Assembly: GCA_964020085.1 (NCBI GenBank)
Contig: OZ026608.1
Span: 14,656,479 to 14,720,478 of the forward strand
DNA from: Micromussa lordhowensis
Lineage: Eukaryota; Cnidaria; Anthozoa; Scleractinia; Lobophylliidae
Direction of reading: 5' to 3'
DNA: 64,000 nt
A program made the translations under genes and the position numbers. The notes under the pieces are model-generated. The model was not told where the DNA came from. It saw only the letters and a program-made list of their open reading frames with translations, and made no database searches. Below are positions 25,501-32,602 of the stretch, piece by piece. Position 1 is the first letter of the stretch. Each line of letters opens with the position of its first letter.

Positions 25501-28500
25501 ATACCGAAGGTTTTAGAATTTGAGAATTTCAAACCAAGACATGCAATGAAATGAAATCAAATGGAGGAAGGGAATAAAGGAGGACGAAAGTAAATCAAAG
25601 TGGCTATGAGCACTCAACTTGGAAAATGGATCGTCTGTAAAAAGTGACAGTTTTGATGCCATTGACTTGAGGTTCTAATCCGTAGGTTAAGTTTAAGTTC
25701 CGCAAACTGGCATTGTTAAGAAATAGTGCAAAACGCAACGGTAAGAGAGAGATGTGACACGAGGAGATGTGACACCGTTGAAAACATTCATGAAGTTATC
25801 GGTACGTGATCCTCGTCCGAAACAATTATCAAAGTACCGCTTCTTGAAATAAAAACAATGTATCCAACATAGAGTCATGATACCACAAGGACAGCACCGC
25901 GCCTCGTACGCTCAGCAAAGTTAAGCCCTGTTCGGTGAGGACCAAATACGAATACCCCGTGTTGAAATAACTTCTTCTTTTTTCTTTTTTTCCTTCCCTT
26001 TCAAAGGCGAAATTAGTGACTGCAGAACTCCCAACCTGATGTAATCATGTCTTTTTTTTATTTATCAACTATTTGTTCATATAATTTTGCCATATCCGTA
26101 TTTTTGTGTATTTATTTACAATGTCGCATAAATAAAAGCGAAACGCGTCGTTCGATCGAATTCTTCTCAATTCTCTTGTCTCTTGATCGTCTAGAACTTT
26201 CAAAGATGACCTCCAGTCCATACTGCGCAGTCTCAGCACCCTAAGGTTTATAAACATAAGCCTCACTCGAGGGAATGCGAATCGATGTTATTCGTTTTGA
26301 ACCACATACCTTATCTTTGAGGCCTTTCAAATTCCTTTTGCAACAGCTTCTTTGATTTTTACAGCTGCGAAGTTGTTTCATCAGGTGATATGGGAAAGAA
26401 CGAAGTATAAACAGATAAAGCTTCGCTTCCATAATTGCGGTTGACATGAAACTTTGAATTTTTTTAATGTAAGCAGTTGCGAAATGTTTACATTTTGTGA
26501 TGTCTTACGTGAAACAAAACAAAAAACTTAAACAAACTCTCGAGAGTGCGCAGTACGGACTGGAAATCATCTTTAATCACGGCTTTTAATCATTCGAAGA
26601 TTCATACAGCTCATCAATTTTGTGATTCTCAATACCTTCTTTTTCGGCAATCGATTGCGGTTAAACGGAAGGAGTGAAGGAGTGAAGGAGTGAAGGAGTG
26701 AAGGAGTGAAGGAGTGAAGGAGTGAAGGAGTGAAGGAGTGAAGGAGTGAAGGAGTGAAGGAGTGAAGGAGTGAAGGAGTGAAGGAGTGAAGGAGTGAAGG
26801 AGTGAAGGAGTGAAGGAGTGAAGGAGTGAAGGAGTGAAGGAGTGAAGGAGTGAAGGAGTGAAGGAGTGAAGGAGTGAAGGAGTGAAGGAGTGAAGGAGTG
26901 AAGGAGTGAAGGAGTGAAGGAGTGAAGGAGTGGAGGAGTGGAGGAGTGGAGGAGTGGAGGAGTGGAGGAGTGGAGGAGTGGAGGAGTGGAGGAGTGGAGG
27001 AGTGGAGGAGTGAAGGAGTGAAGGAGTGAAGGAGTGAAGGAGTGATGGAGTGAAGGAGTGAAGGAGTGAAGGAGTGAAGGAGTGAAGGAGTGAAAGAGTG
27101 AAGGAGTGGAAGAGTGGAGGAGTGGAGGAGTGGAGGAGTGGAGGAGTGGAGGAGTGGAGGAGTGGAGGAGTGGAGGAGTGGAGGAGTGGAGGAGTGGAGG
27201 AGTGGAGGAGTGGAGGAGTGGAGGAGTGGAGGAGTGGAGGAGTGGAGGAGTGGAGGAGTGGAGGAGTGGAGGAGTGGAGGAGTGGAGGAGTGGAGGAGTG
27301 GAGGAGTGGAGGAGTGGAGGAGTGGAGGAGTGGAGGAGTGGAGGAGTGGAGGAGTGGAGGAGTGGAGGAGTGGAGGAGTGGAGGAGTGGAGGAGTGGAGG
27401 AGTGGAGGAGTGGAGGAGTGGAGGAGTGGAGGAGTGGAGGAGTGGAGGAGTGGAGGAGTGAAGGAGTGAAGGAGTGAAGGAGTGAAGGAATGAAGGAGTG
27501 ATGGAGTGAAATCATTCCACCACTACAACTTGAAAAATAATATTTTTCAAGTTAAAATGAAGGAAGGAAGAAACGAAGGAAGGGCCGTATAAGAAAAGGA
27601 GGACAGAAGCCGATGGAAGGAAATAGTCACTAGTTAAGTTTTACGTCCTGTTGATAAACCTGTATTATATTTCTCTTTTATTACATAGTTGGATGTCCCC
27701 CCGGGTTTTTCTTGGACACATCTACCAAACACTGTCGTGAGTGTGATATTGGTAGTTATCAGGACACAGAAGGTCAGGTCTTGTGCAAATCCTGCCCTTC
27801 GGGATACACGACTAAAAGCAAGAATTCCGATAGTGTGCATGACTGCTATCGCGTAAAAGCGGTCGGCGACGACGGTAAATATATTTTTTGTTTTTTATTT
27901 GTGTTATAAATACATGGAAAATTGTTCCTCGATGTAATTGTTAAATTTTGTAGTTTTGTATCCTTCTGCTATACATGTACCTATTTAGCCTATGTACGTG
28001 TCCAGGCTGATTTCACTACATTCCTACAAATTAAAATAGCATCTACTCTTCTTAAATAATTGACTGGAAGTTTCCATGGTAACCATGTTATTAAAGGGTG
28101 CTTTACCAAGGCTATAGATGATTAATAAGAGCATTGAATATAAGATATTACAGTTGCTCTTTTTTTCTTGTTTTGACCTCTGTTAAGACGTATAGATCAT
28201 AGCAGAAAATATCAGGGCACTCCTTGATCTTTTCAAGCTTTATTCCTTTTATAATTATAATTTAAGTGAGTTCATTTTTCTTGCAGAGGAAACCTCCAAG
28301 AAAACTATGCAAATAGCTATTGCGCTGTCTGTCGTTGGGTGTATACTAATTGTAGCCATGCTCGGCGTGTGTTATTGGTAAGTAATGATGTTTTAATTTT
28401 TTTCACAGAGAACAGCTCAACAGGTTTCACGTGTTAAATAAAACCTCAGCACTTGTGGATCTAGGCTAGGCCCCTATATATCTTATTGTTGAAAAATATG

Positions 28501-30138
28501 TAACATGGGATGGAAGAGCTGAAAGCTTTTCGTCTCATCTACCCACCATGCACTACTTTTATAAAATAATTGGTCGATAGATTTACAAAACGTATGTTCT
28601 ATTGTACCGCTAAACACATAGAAAAGTGCTTACGTCACTGTCCCGTAATTGCCGAAGAGAGTGCCTAAAATTTCTCCAATTTCGACGCAATGTCGTCTTT
28701 TGGTCTGGAAAGGTCAGAAGGCGAAAATCAAAATAAACCAAAATCTAAACCAACGAATGAAAACAATAGTGCAGAGGAAGACGGGTCGATTTGCCGTGGT
28801 CGAAAGCAAAGATCGATCTTGACAGTACAGCTCTACGGGAACGCAGGACACTAGCATAACACGAGTATCTTCCATTCAACATGTACATGGAAATTTACAA
28901 GGAAAAAAAGGACCAGAAGCTGGTTACGATATATAAGTTTATATGCTTAAACCTTCTTGTCCACTGCAAAAATTTTACGCCGATTCCGTTTACGCTTAAG
29001 TTTAGAGGGAATTTTTAAGCATTTTCGGTGCTTTCCGCGGTCTGTGCAGGATGCATTTCTGACTACAGGCGGGCTCGACTGATCAATTTGGGTTGTTAAA
29101 TAGCAGAGAGAATATTTCGTACGAGTTGACATGTAAGCCTAGGAGAAATTTTGTGTTCAAAATCAATGCATGCATGCATGCATAACACGATAGATGAATT
29201 TCCGTGAGCTTAGCTTTTAATCGATACAGATAGACACGCACTTCATAGCCTTCAACATAAATAAATAAACTCTGAAAAATTTTCGGAAGCAGCGTTTCTG
29301 TAACCGTACCTTTATTCCATTCGAAAACCTTTTGAAAGTTATGGTTGAATCACTTCACCAAGCGTATGAAGTTTGTACTACTTGCAAACTGTCCGTATAG
29401 TCTTTTACTTTCGCGATGGCCGATTCCGCCTACATTTCCCTCTGCATTTCCCCGTCAAAATACGCTTGAATGAATTAATTTTCTTTCTGCCTTTCACCGA
29501 TACAGGCAAAGGCATAGGCACAGACACAGACACAGGCATAGGCATAGGCATAGGCATAGGCACAGGCATAGGCATAGGCATAGGCATAGGCATAGGCATA
29601 GGCATAGGCATAGGCATAGGCATAGGCACAGGCATAGGTACAGGCATAGGCACAGGCATAGGCATAGACATGGGCATAGGCACAGGCATAGGTACAGGCA
29701 TAGGCATAGGCACAGATAAGCATAGGCATAGGCACATGCACAGGCATAGGCACATGCACAGGCATAGGCACATGCACAGGCATAGACATAGGCATAGACA
29801 TGGGCATAGGCATAGGGAAAGGCAAAGGCATAGGCACAGGCACAGGCATAGGCACAGGCATACGGGCACAGGCACAGGCATAGACATAGGAATAGGCATA
29901 GGCATAGGCATAAACCAGCATTGTTAGGTATTTGTAGCTCTAAACGTTGGGTGTCAATTTTATACCTTTCAGCCTAATGTGTCGTCAAACAAAAGAGAAA
30001 ACAGGCAAACTCAGCAAACGACGTAGGAAAATCAGTGACATATATGTCGGCCACAGTCAAAGCAATGGCGAATTTGTCAGCAGTAGTTTGCAACTGGAGA
30101 ATGTTGAAAAACCAAGCCCGGACGTGAAGATGAACTAG
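2382..30138 (+). CDS. SVEP1/polydom-like transmembrane multidomain protein (5' partial, 20 exons)
   Basis: Join of 2382-2579, 3361-3561, 4880-5131, 5576-5821, 8913-9101, 9743-9970, 10179-10256, 10887-11126, 13782-13943, 14733-14894, 15747-15908, 16348-17888, 18123-18984, 19697-20320, 21767-22009, 22639-22830, 23733-24206, 27689-27874, 28287-28377 and 29973-30138 (TAG). The frame stays open for 2164 codons. All introns are phase 1 except two: phase 0 inside EGF 14 and phase 2 after the membrane helix. Sushi-HYR-ephrin-receptor-like-EGF-pentraxin order is the hallmark of SVEP1/polydom, a secreted vertebrate matrix and adhesion protein. Unlike that protein, this one ends in a membrane helix and a cytoplasmic tail. 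The first exon starts with an acceptor, so the true N-terminus (a vWA domain in SVEP1) should lie left of the window. Exon boundaries are read from splice consensus and frame; no transcript evidence was available. Confidence 0.88.
3998..4135 (+). mobile_element. Degenerate tRNA-derived SINE fragment
   Basis: The stretch 'ccacaagacacttcactctc', then 'aaatgctgggggtatccc' and 'atggactagcatc', matches the body of the better-preserved SINE on the minus strand at 16018-16310. It lies in the intron between SVEP1-like exons 2 and 3. Confidence 0.6.
4310..4760 (+). pseudogene. Degenerate non-LTR retrotransposon (reverse transcriptase C-terminus)
   Basis: Broken frames read in order MFGVTVEDKIKFEWHMANVC, then KVSRQIAV, then a stretch with stops and shifts, then NSDHAPKSMKEL...SSNYHLRGNDRD. 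These phrases are typical of the C-terminal part of animal LINE reverse transcriptases. Several stops and frameshifts show it is dead. It lies in an SVEP1-like intron, same strand. Confidence 0.75.
4880..5821 (+). CDS. SVEP1-like exons 3-4: two HYR (hyalin repeat) domains
   Basis: Exon 4880-5131 (residues 134-217) shows the HYR pattern: D-x-x-x-P at the start, a W-x-x-P-x-A-x-D-N-S core, and Y-T-A-x-D-x-x-G-N before the last Cys. Exon 5576-5821 (218-299) is a second, more diverged HYR-like repeat with VTWDAPIFKDNS. HYR domains are immunoglobulin-like folds that pair with Sushi domains in SVEP1, SRPX and hyalin proteins. Both exons are phase 1-1 with standard donors. Confidence 0.85.
6215..6330 (+). 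mobile_element. LINE 3' end with (ATT)n tail
   Basis: The text 'gagccgcagggtcatcag...cctcttaaaataaagtc' followed by about 16 ATT units looks like a LINE 3' UTR with AATAAA and a short-repeat tail. No coding part precedes it, so it would be a strongly 5'-truncated copy. Confidence 0.5.
6397..6470. repeat. Short foldback (inverted repeat)
   Basis: 'cacgtgggtgcccaataaca' pairs with its complement ending at 6470, around a loop near 6424-6443. It is a MITE-like hairpin in the intron after exon 4. Confidence 0.6.
6643..6725. repeat. Palindromic hairpin element
   Basis: 'gtacaattcagggagtaatc' at 6643 pairs with its complement ending at 6725, and the middle (aatttcaaatcttgaaattt) is self-complementary too. 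It lies just before a long TTA microsatellite. Confidence 0.65.
6750..6835 (+). repeat. (TTA)n microsatellite
   Basis: About 28 uninterrupted TTA units run up to the left end of the 1-kb element at 6833. Confidence 0.9.
6833..7835. mobile_element. 1-kb dispersed element, copy 1
   Basis: Nearly identical over its length to 11281-12283. It begins 'attgccaacgagcc', and its inner right boundary is 'gctcgttggca' (7801-7811), giving an 11-base inverted match (tgccaacgagc). A 24-base tail 'ctctatcgataggtatac...' shared by both copies follows, containing two overlapping perfect palindromes. The body has repeated 'agcgtgttca' phrases. No protein of credible length is encoded. TTA repeats flank both sides. 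The superfamily is not clear to me. Confidence 0.75.
7836..8912. other. Intron sequence with small repeats
   Basis: It contains short ATT runs (near 7840 and 7965), two copies of 'tgcacgtgattctt' (near 8281 and 8386), an imperfect tandem duplication around 8508-8620 (shared 'ggtcaaa.cgcctgtgct'), and a ~70-base TTA/ATT microsatellite at 8770-8840. No exon was seen. Confidence 0.55.
8913..9101 (+). CDS. SVEP1-like exon 5: third Sushi-type domain
   Basis: Residues 300-362. The Cys spacing (DC...ACDDW...FCSPFCNE...WACGASGVW...DCA) fits a Sushi module as found after the HYR pair in SVEP1. Acceptor GTGCAG, donor GTATTA, phase 1-1. Confidence 0.78.
9102..9742. other. Intron, nothing recognised
   Basis: AT-rich DNA between SVEP1-like exons 5 and 6, with no repeat match elsewhere in the window. 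Confidence 0.4.
9743..11126 (+). CDS. SVEP1-like exons 6-8: unnamed module with furin-like site
   Basis: Exons 9743-9970, 10179-10256 and 10887-11126 encode residues 363-544. Exon 6 holds four Cys (GNCSDPEVQ...VVCQAD...DRC...VTCY) and ends in ETRRRRSLS, a possible furin-type cleavage site. Exon 8 is helix-rich and ends ...KTCSKGQVIRNNLC, leading directly into the Cys-rich repeats. I do not recognise a named domain. The position matches the linker before the ephrin-receptor-like repeats of SVEP1, and residues of exon 17 show the same C-terminal pattern. Confidence 0.75.
11281..12283. mobile_element. 1-kb dispersed element, copy 2
   Basis: Direct copy of 6833-7835 with small indels (an added TATATA, and loss of about a dozen bases in the 'gccggtaa' segment). 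Same inverted ends (11284-11294 and 12249-12259) and same palindromic tail. The flanks differ from copy 1, which fixes the element limits at about 1003 bases. It lies in the intron after exon 8. Confidence 0.78.
12306..12481. mobile_element. MITE with long terminal inverted repeats, copy A
   Basis: The left end 'tagaccctattcataaatgg' pairs with the complement of the right end (about 40 bases with few mismatches: cataaatggctgccaatt). The same element occurs at 48080-48261. The flanks differ, which defines the ends. Confidence 0.8.
12482..13781. other. Intron, nothing firmly recognised
   Basis: An AT-rich open frame at 12615-12947 resembles no protein I know. The rest shows no exon or repeat family found elsewhere in the window. 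Confidence 0.35.
13782..15908 (+). CDS. SVEP1-like exons 9-11: three ephrin-receptor-like (GCC2/GCC3) repeats
   Basis: Exons 13782-13943, 14733-14894 and 15747-15908 are each exactly 162 bases, phase 1-1, and encode one 54-residue repeat (residues 545-706). The shared pattern is C-x-x-G-x(7-10)-C-x-x-C-x-x-G-x-Y-Q-x(8)-C-x-x-C...C. The third exon has no ATG-started open frame and is easy to overlook; it reads EPCEPGTFSNTGLKPC onward. Equal size and phase point to tandem exon duplication. Confidence 0.88.
16018..16310 (-). mobile_element. tRNA-derived SINE
   Basis: On the minus strand it starts 'ggaggcgaggtggcctcatg', with a box-A-like TGGCCTCATGG and a box-B-like 'cgggctcgagccctg'. The body reads 'ttgggcaag'-like, 'aatgctgggggtaacc' and 'gatggactagcatcc', ending with 'tgcagacttta'. 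Related pieces occur at 3998-4135 and 56925-56965. Its head lies about 37 bases upstream of the EGF exon, so it fills the intron end close to the branch region. Confidence 0.78.
16348..18984 (+). CDS. SVEP1-like exons 12-13: 21 tandem EGF-like repeats, mostly calcium-binding type
   Basis: Exon 16348-17888 (residues 707-1219) holds 13 complete EGF repeats and the first half of the 14th. Exon 18123-18984 (1220-1507) holds the rest of EGF 14 and seven more. Most begin with the calcium-binding start I-(D/N)-E-C and end C-x-C-x-x-G-(F/Y)-x-G-x-x-C. Repeats 16, 19 and 20 depart from this and are probably not calcium-binding. The internal intron (17889-18122) is phase 0 and cuts EGF 14 after CIDK. 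The exon ends in phase 1. Many N-glycosylation sequons (NNGS, NNAS, NNST) fall inside the repeats. Confidence 0.92.
19001..19263 (+). mobile_element. Diverged copy of the 'cgcgatag' foldback family
   Basis: It shares 'gattatgagct.gagatttc', 'cgttcaaacttaatctaaat', 'agatagtgagtagcgtagcc' and 'aatcagagag' in the same order as the copies at 24604 and 25138. Confidence 0.7.
19697..20320 (+). CDS. SVEP1-like exon 14: pentraxin domain
   Basis: Residues 1508-1715. The core DGNWHFIGIIWSG...YLDGQEL followed by GGFMVLGQKY and a late RCAWPIGGDVKAW matches the pentraxin fold, which SVEP1 carries after its EGF block; a laminin-G domain is the alternative. The whole domain is one phase 1-1 exon. Cys residues at RCRL, RCAW and TSC could form the usual disulfide plus a linker bond. 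Confidence 0.85.
20416..20547. repeat. Foldback element
   Basis: 'gtggatatgaattttatc' pairs with 'gataaaattcatatccac', with further pairing through 'gtgttcaactcgatat'. The loop is around 'agcgcagcga'. Following DNA to 20760 includes two 'tatcttcacgtgtgaagat' palindromes and may belong to the same element. Confidence 0.7.
21767..22830 (+). CDS. SVEP1-like exons 15-16: two EGF repeats and a Sushi domain
   Basis: Exon 21767-22009 (residues 1716-1796) encodes two EGF repeats; the second is calcium-binding type (NIDDCAPGSC). Exon 22639-22830 (1797-1860) encodes a Sushi module (ECEPLDDPVNGYTRC...WKWNGEDIESLPKC). Both are phase 1-1. EGF-Sushi following the pentraxin is also the SVEP1 order, but the long vertebrate Sushi tail is absent here. 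Confidence 0.86.
22268..22362 (+). repeat. Dispersed repeat, copy 1
   Basis: 'gttgataatgtgaatt' and 'ccaccgtaaagagattcg' recur in reverse orientation at 45206-45280. The segment 'gacgtttcgagcgttagccc' follows. I recall this phrase as common in coral repeats but cannot name the family. Confidence 0.55.
22440..22592 (+). mobile_element. LINE or SINE 3' tail with (GTT)n
   Basis: A hairpin (taccccgcctcgattagctt paired with gctatttgcggggta) is followed by 'ggtaataaagttgttgttg', a typical retroelement 3' end. It finishes about 45 bases before the Sushi exon 16 acceptor. Confidence 0.5.
23139..23398 (+). mobile_element. Dispersed element, copy 1 (partner at 50155)
   Basis: It shares long blocks with 50155-50454: 'gtgtttagatgaga', 'ataaaagcaatagagcac', 'gcctcatctaaacact', and 'gaattctcccaaccct' near the end. 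Internal inverted pairing (agaattcttgaaag with the later gaattctcc) suggests a foldback. A 16-G run at about 23279-23294 is specific to this copy. Confidence 0.75.
23733..24206 (+). CDS. SVEP1-like exon 17: second copy of the unnamed module
   Basis: Residues 1861-2018, one 474-base phase 1-1 exon with no domain name I can give. Its last ~50 residues (AFQLQYLVSMGQF...GSLQHLSSEFTCGLGYFTD..SSC) share pattern and spacing with the end of exon 8 (ALKLEKSVEAGNL...GSFVTSEVQKTCSKG...NNLC). Like that module it is followed by an ephrin-receptor-like exon. Four N-terminal Cys positions also resemble exon 6. Confidence 0.78.
24604..24897 (+). mobile_element. 'cgcgatag' foldback element, copy 1
   Basis: Runs from 'aacaattagattatgagctc' to 'gattgatactaaaactcg' inside a gtgtttctat...atagaaacac frame. 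It has internal palindromes tctatcgcgcgatagaaatc and ctactcactatct...agatagtgagtag. Copies also at 25138, 32292 (reverse) and 19001 (diverged). Confidence 0.8.
25138..25470 (+). mobile_element. 'cgcgatag' foldback element, copy 2
   Basis: Same family as 24604-24897 but with a fuller central hairpin (tagttgacgagggcgcagcc paired with gactcgggctgcgccctcgt read in reverse). Ends again within split 'gtgtttctat' palindromes. Confidence 0.82.
26021..26200 (+). repeat. Dispersed repeat shared with 53583-53760
   Basis: Shared blocks in order: 'cagaactccca', 'ctatttgttc', 'gtatttatttacaa', 'ataaataaa', 'ctctcttgtctcttgatcgtct'-like. The second copy is part of the foldback element at 53465. Confidence 0.65.
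26667..27510 (+). repeat. 8-bp minisatellite, GGAGTGAA/GGAGTGGA
   Basis: About 105 tandem octamers in the 3.5-kb intron before SVEP1-like exon 18. The two variants are in blocks: GAA units to about 26930, GGA units to about 27010, GAA to about 27105, a long GGA block to about 27460, then GAA. Open frames here (LLHSSTPP or SGGVEEWR repeats) are artefacts of the repeat. Confidence 0.95.
27689..27874 (+). CDS. SVEP1-like exon 18: fourth ephrin-receptor-like repeat
   Basis: Residues 2019-2080: VGCPPGFFLD...HCRECDIGSYQDTEG...CKSCPSGYTT, the same pattern as exons 9-11, then a short juxtamembrane stretch. It lies 3.5 kb after exon 17; that intron contains the 8-bp minisatellite and two repeat copies. 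Acceptor ACATAG, donor GTAAAT. Confidence 0.88.
28287..30138 (+). CDS. SVEP1-like exons 19-20: transmembrane helix and cytoplasmic tail
   Basis: Exon 28287-28377 (residues 2081-2110) encodes EETSKKT then a hydrophobic helix of about 24 residues (MQIAIALSVVGCILIVAML and on). It ends in phase 2. Exon 29973-30138 completes Cys at the junction and gives CLMCRQTKEKTGK then a basic KRRRK cluster, a possible tyrosine motif SDIYVGHSQ, and ...PDVKMN before the TAG at 30136-30138. The basic residues after the helix fit a type I orientation. The intron between them carries the GGCATA array. Confidence 0.82.
29503..29911 (+). repeat. Hexanucleotide array GGCATA/GGCACA
   Basis: About 68 tandem hexamers, mostly ggcata with interspersed ggcaca, ggtaca and gacatg variants, ending about 60 bases before the acceptor of the last SVEP1-like exon. 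Long frames in both strands here (GIGIGIG; MPMPMP) are low-complexity artefacts. Confidence 0.93.
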
Positions 30139-30334
30139 CGAAATCTGGTTCTCCACGACCATTCTACTGATGCAGTTTCGGAAGAACTAACAGTAGCACC
30201 TTATATCGTTGCACTTGCAGTATCCTGCGCTATTGCACTATTGCAAATCAGTTCATGTTGATAGATTTTAGTGCTTGTGCCTATATACTCATTTTTATGA
30301 ATTTTTTTCTATACACATGCAATATCATGCAATG

Positions 30335-30416
30335 GCCAATTCCTTACACGAGAGGCGCCTGCAGGGAATACAACTACCATGATTCCCTGCAGGCGCATCT
30401 CAGAGAGGGAATTGGC
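30335..30416. repeat. Foldback in the presumed 3' UTR
   Basis: 'gccaattcc' plus 'ggcgcctgcagggaat' pair with 'attccctgcaggcgc' and 'ggaattggc' across the 12-base loop 'acaactaccatg'. It lies about 200 bases after the SVEP1-like stop codon, so a transcript through it would form a strong hairpin. Confidence 0.75.
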
Positions 30417-30767
30417 AAACAGGCATCAACTAAAAGTAAGCTTTAGTCAAAACGTTTTTTAGGATTAGTATAATCTTCGAATATTCTTCTTTTTTTGATA
30501 TCCAGTATTTATTATTACTATTATTATACATTGTACTCACTATCAGCATTCTGATTGGTCAAGAGCCCCCTGCTTATTTTGAGAATTCACGTGATTTTGT
30601 GGACAAGCATGATTAGAGTATAATCTGCTCTCCACTTTTATCTGCAGATTATACCATGCGCAGTACGCAGTGCGAACCTGAATGCTTTCGAGTGATGCGG
30701 TTGCCCTTGTATTTGCATTTCACACAATAGTTTTCGTATATTTTCTATAAAACAATGCTTAATAAAA

Positions 30768-30901
30768 CAATAATTGGATTCGGTGTTTGTGATATCCGGT
30801 AATCAAGGTCTCGGCAAGTGTAATCAGCCTCGGCCTCGGCTGATTGCACTTTCCTCGACCTCGATTATTCCGGATATCACAAAAACCTCATCCAATTATT
30901 G
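30768..30901. mobile_element. Palindromic MITE-like element
   Basis: 'caataattgga' through 'tgatatccgg' and 'gtgtaatcagcc' pair with the mirrored right half ending 'tccaattattg'. The near-complete palindrome has only a few central unpaired bases (tcggcctcgg). Confidence 0.78.
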
Positions 30902-32291
30902 TTTATATTCAGTTTTGTGTCATTATTCTCTTTTTAGTACCATTGGTGTTTTACTTTAATGTAGGATCTTTGACTTTTTTGCATTTCATCCTTTGGCGGC
31001 TTCTGTTTTAGTGTGCCATAAATTGTAATAAGAAAAAATCATGCGTTGGAGGTTTAAACCATGCTCAGGCGAGACCGAGTCCTCAGTGACAATTTCTAGC
31101 GCCGGCACTAGGGTATGTTTTACCCGTAGAAAACCTGTCCGTGATATGCGCGAAAATGTCAAGGACCTGGCAGTCTATAGTAGTATGCACATTTAGAACA
31201 CATTATCTCAAGATGGCATGATCAATTTAATTTGTTAGTAGGCAGGCAAAAAGAACTGTAGGAAAAAGATCATTTTTCAAGCAAGCAAAACAGTTGTAAG
31301 CAGCCCACGAATCGTATTTGCTAGCGAAATAAAATTTTCGAAAGCAATCATTGTTTGAGGCATGTACAAGCCAAACAGATATATAAGGTAAAGAACATTT
31401 GGTTAGAGCTGCAACCTAATGCAATTTGCTACATGTAAGTAAGTCAGGCTTGCAATGATCGAAGAGCTGGACGTTTACTTCTTGCAAAGCACTCTCTGAG
31501 CGCTTTCGCAATTTAGTGGTGTTGCGAGCCCTTTCGTAGTTTCTTAGTTGAGTGGAGTCAACTCGATATAAGTTCAGTTGCTTTTGCCTAAGTCAAGTTT
31601 ATCATCTATCAAGAAACATAAGATTTTACTTAGCAATCAAATATCCAATTGAGGCCAGTTAGCGTCTCCCAGAGTTCATTGCCAGCTGCTGCTTAATTCG
31701 TAGAATAATTCTTTACCTTTTACACGTATAGCGTTTCAATTTTGTATATGTGGTCACGAGAACGTCAGCTCCTTTTTCTCAAGGAAGCTGTTTTCTTACA
31801 TTTTTGCATCGAGTCGTTTATTTAATTAACAATGAGATTTAACACAACGTACGCATGCACATATATATTGTATTACACTGTCTTGAAGAATAAATTGCTT
31901 TTGGAGCAAAGTTTAACTCTCACAGTCTTCTTGACGTTTGCTGAAGCTCATTAAAATGCAATCCAAGTTTTAAGACAACAAATGGTCTTTGTCTTCAAAT
32001 ATCCCTCAACCCCCCCCCCCCCCCCCGCCTTCCAATGTTGACGTGCATCAACCACAGTCGGCCGGCCATTCCAGCATAGCTTTGGACCAAAGGAATCATT
32101 TTCCAAACTTTTCCCACACTTCAATAGAGTTTCTAACTGGTTGGTATTTAGTCCCGGTATTTTGCGTGCCAAACTTGCTCCAGTTAAGATATCGAGAAAC
32201 AATGAGGGGATTCTGCTCCCGTAAGCGAAGTGTTGTTCTCTAGTACTCAATACTCACCGTACTTTTAGTGTAATTAAACCTAATCTATTGT

Positions 32292-32602
32292 AATTTAGTA
32301 TAAATCTACTAGCGTTCTATCACGAATGCTGTTCTCTGATTGGCTACGCTACTCACTATCTATTCTGTGATAGATAGTGAGTAGCGTAACAGTGTGCACT
32401 TGTTAACAAAAATGACGGCCGTTTCTTGGCGTTTTCGAAGTGTTGAGAAGAGGATTTAGATTAATTTTTGAACGACTAGTAGATTTATACTAAAACAATT
32501 AGATTATTCGCTCTCGATTTCTATCGCGCGATAGTTGACTCGGGCTGCGCCCTCGTCAACTATCACGCGATAGAAATCTCGAGCTCATAATCTAATTGTT
32601 AT
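32292..32602 (-). mobile_element. 'cgcgatag' foldback element, reverse copy
   Basis: Reverse complement of the 25138 copy, from 'tttagtataaatctactag' to 'cataatctaattgtt', including the central hairpin gttgactcgggctgcgccct... Confidence 0.82.

Noticed and set aside
26661..27515. Long open frames on both strands (LLHSSTPP, SGGVEEWR repeats)
   Set aside because: They are produced by the 8-bp minisatellite, which has no stop in these frames; no splice or domain evidence.
29373..29927. Open frames of Gly-Ile or Met-Pro repeats
   Set aside because: Artefact of the GGCATA/GGCACA array.
31951..32250. Open frames around a poly-C tract (PPPPPPP)
   Set aside because: Low-complexity artefact; no homology recognised.
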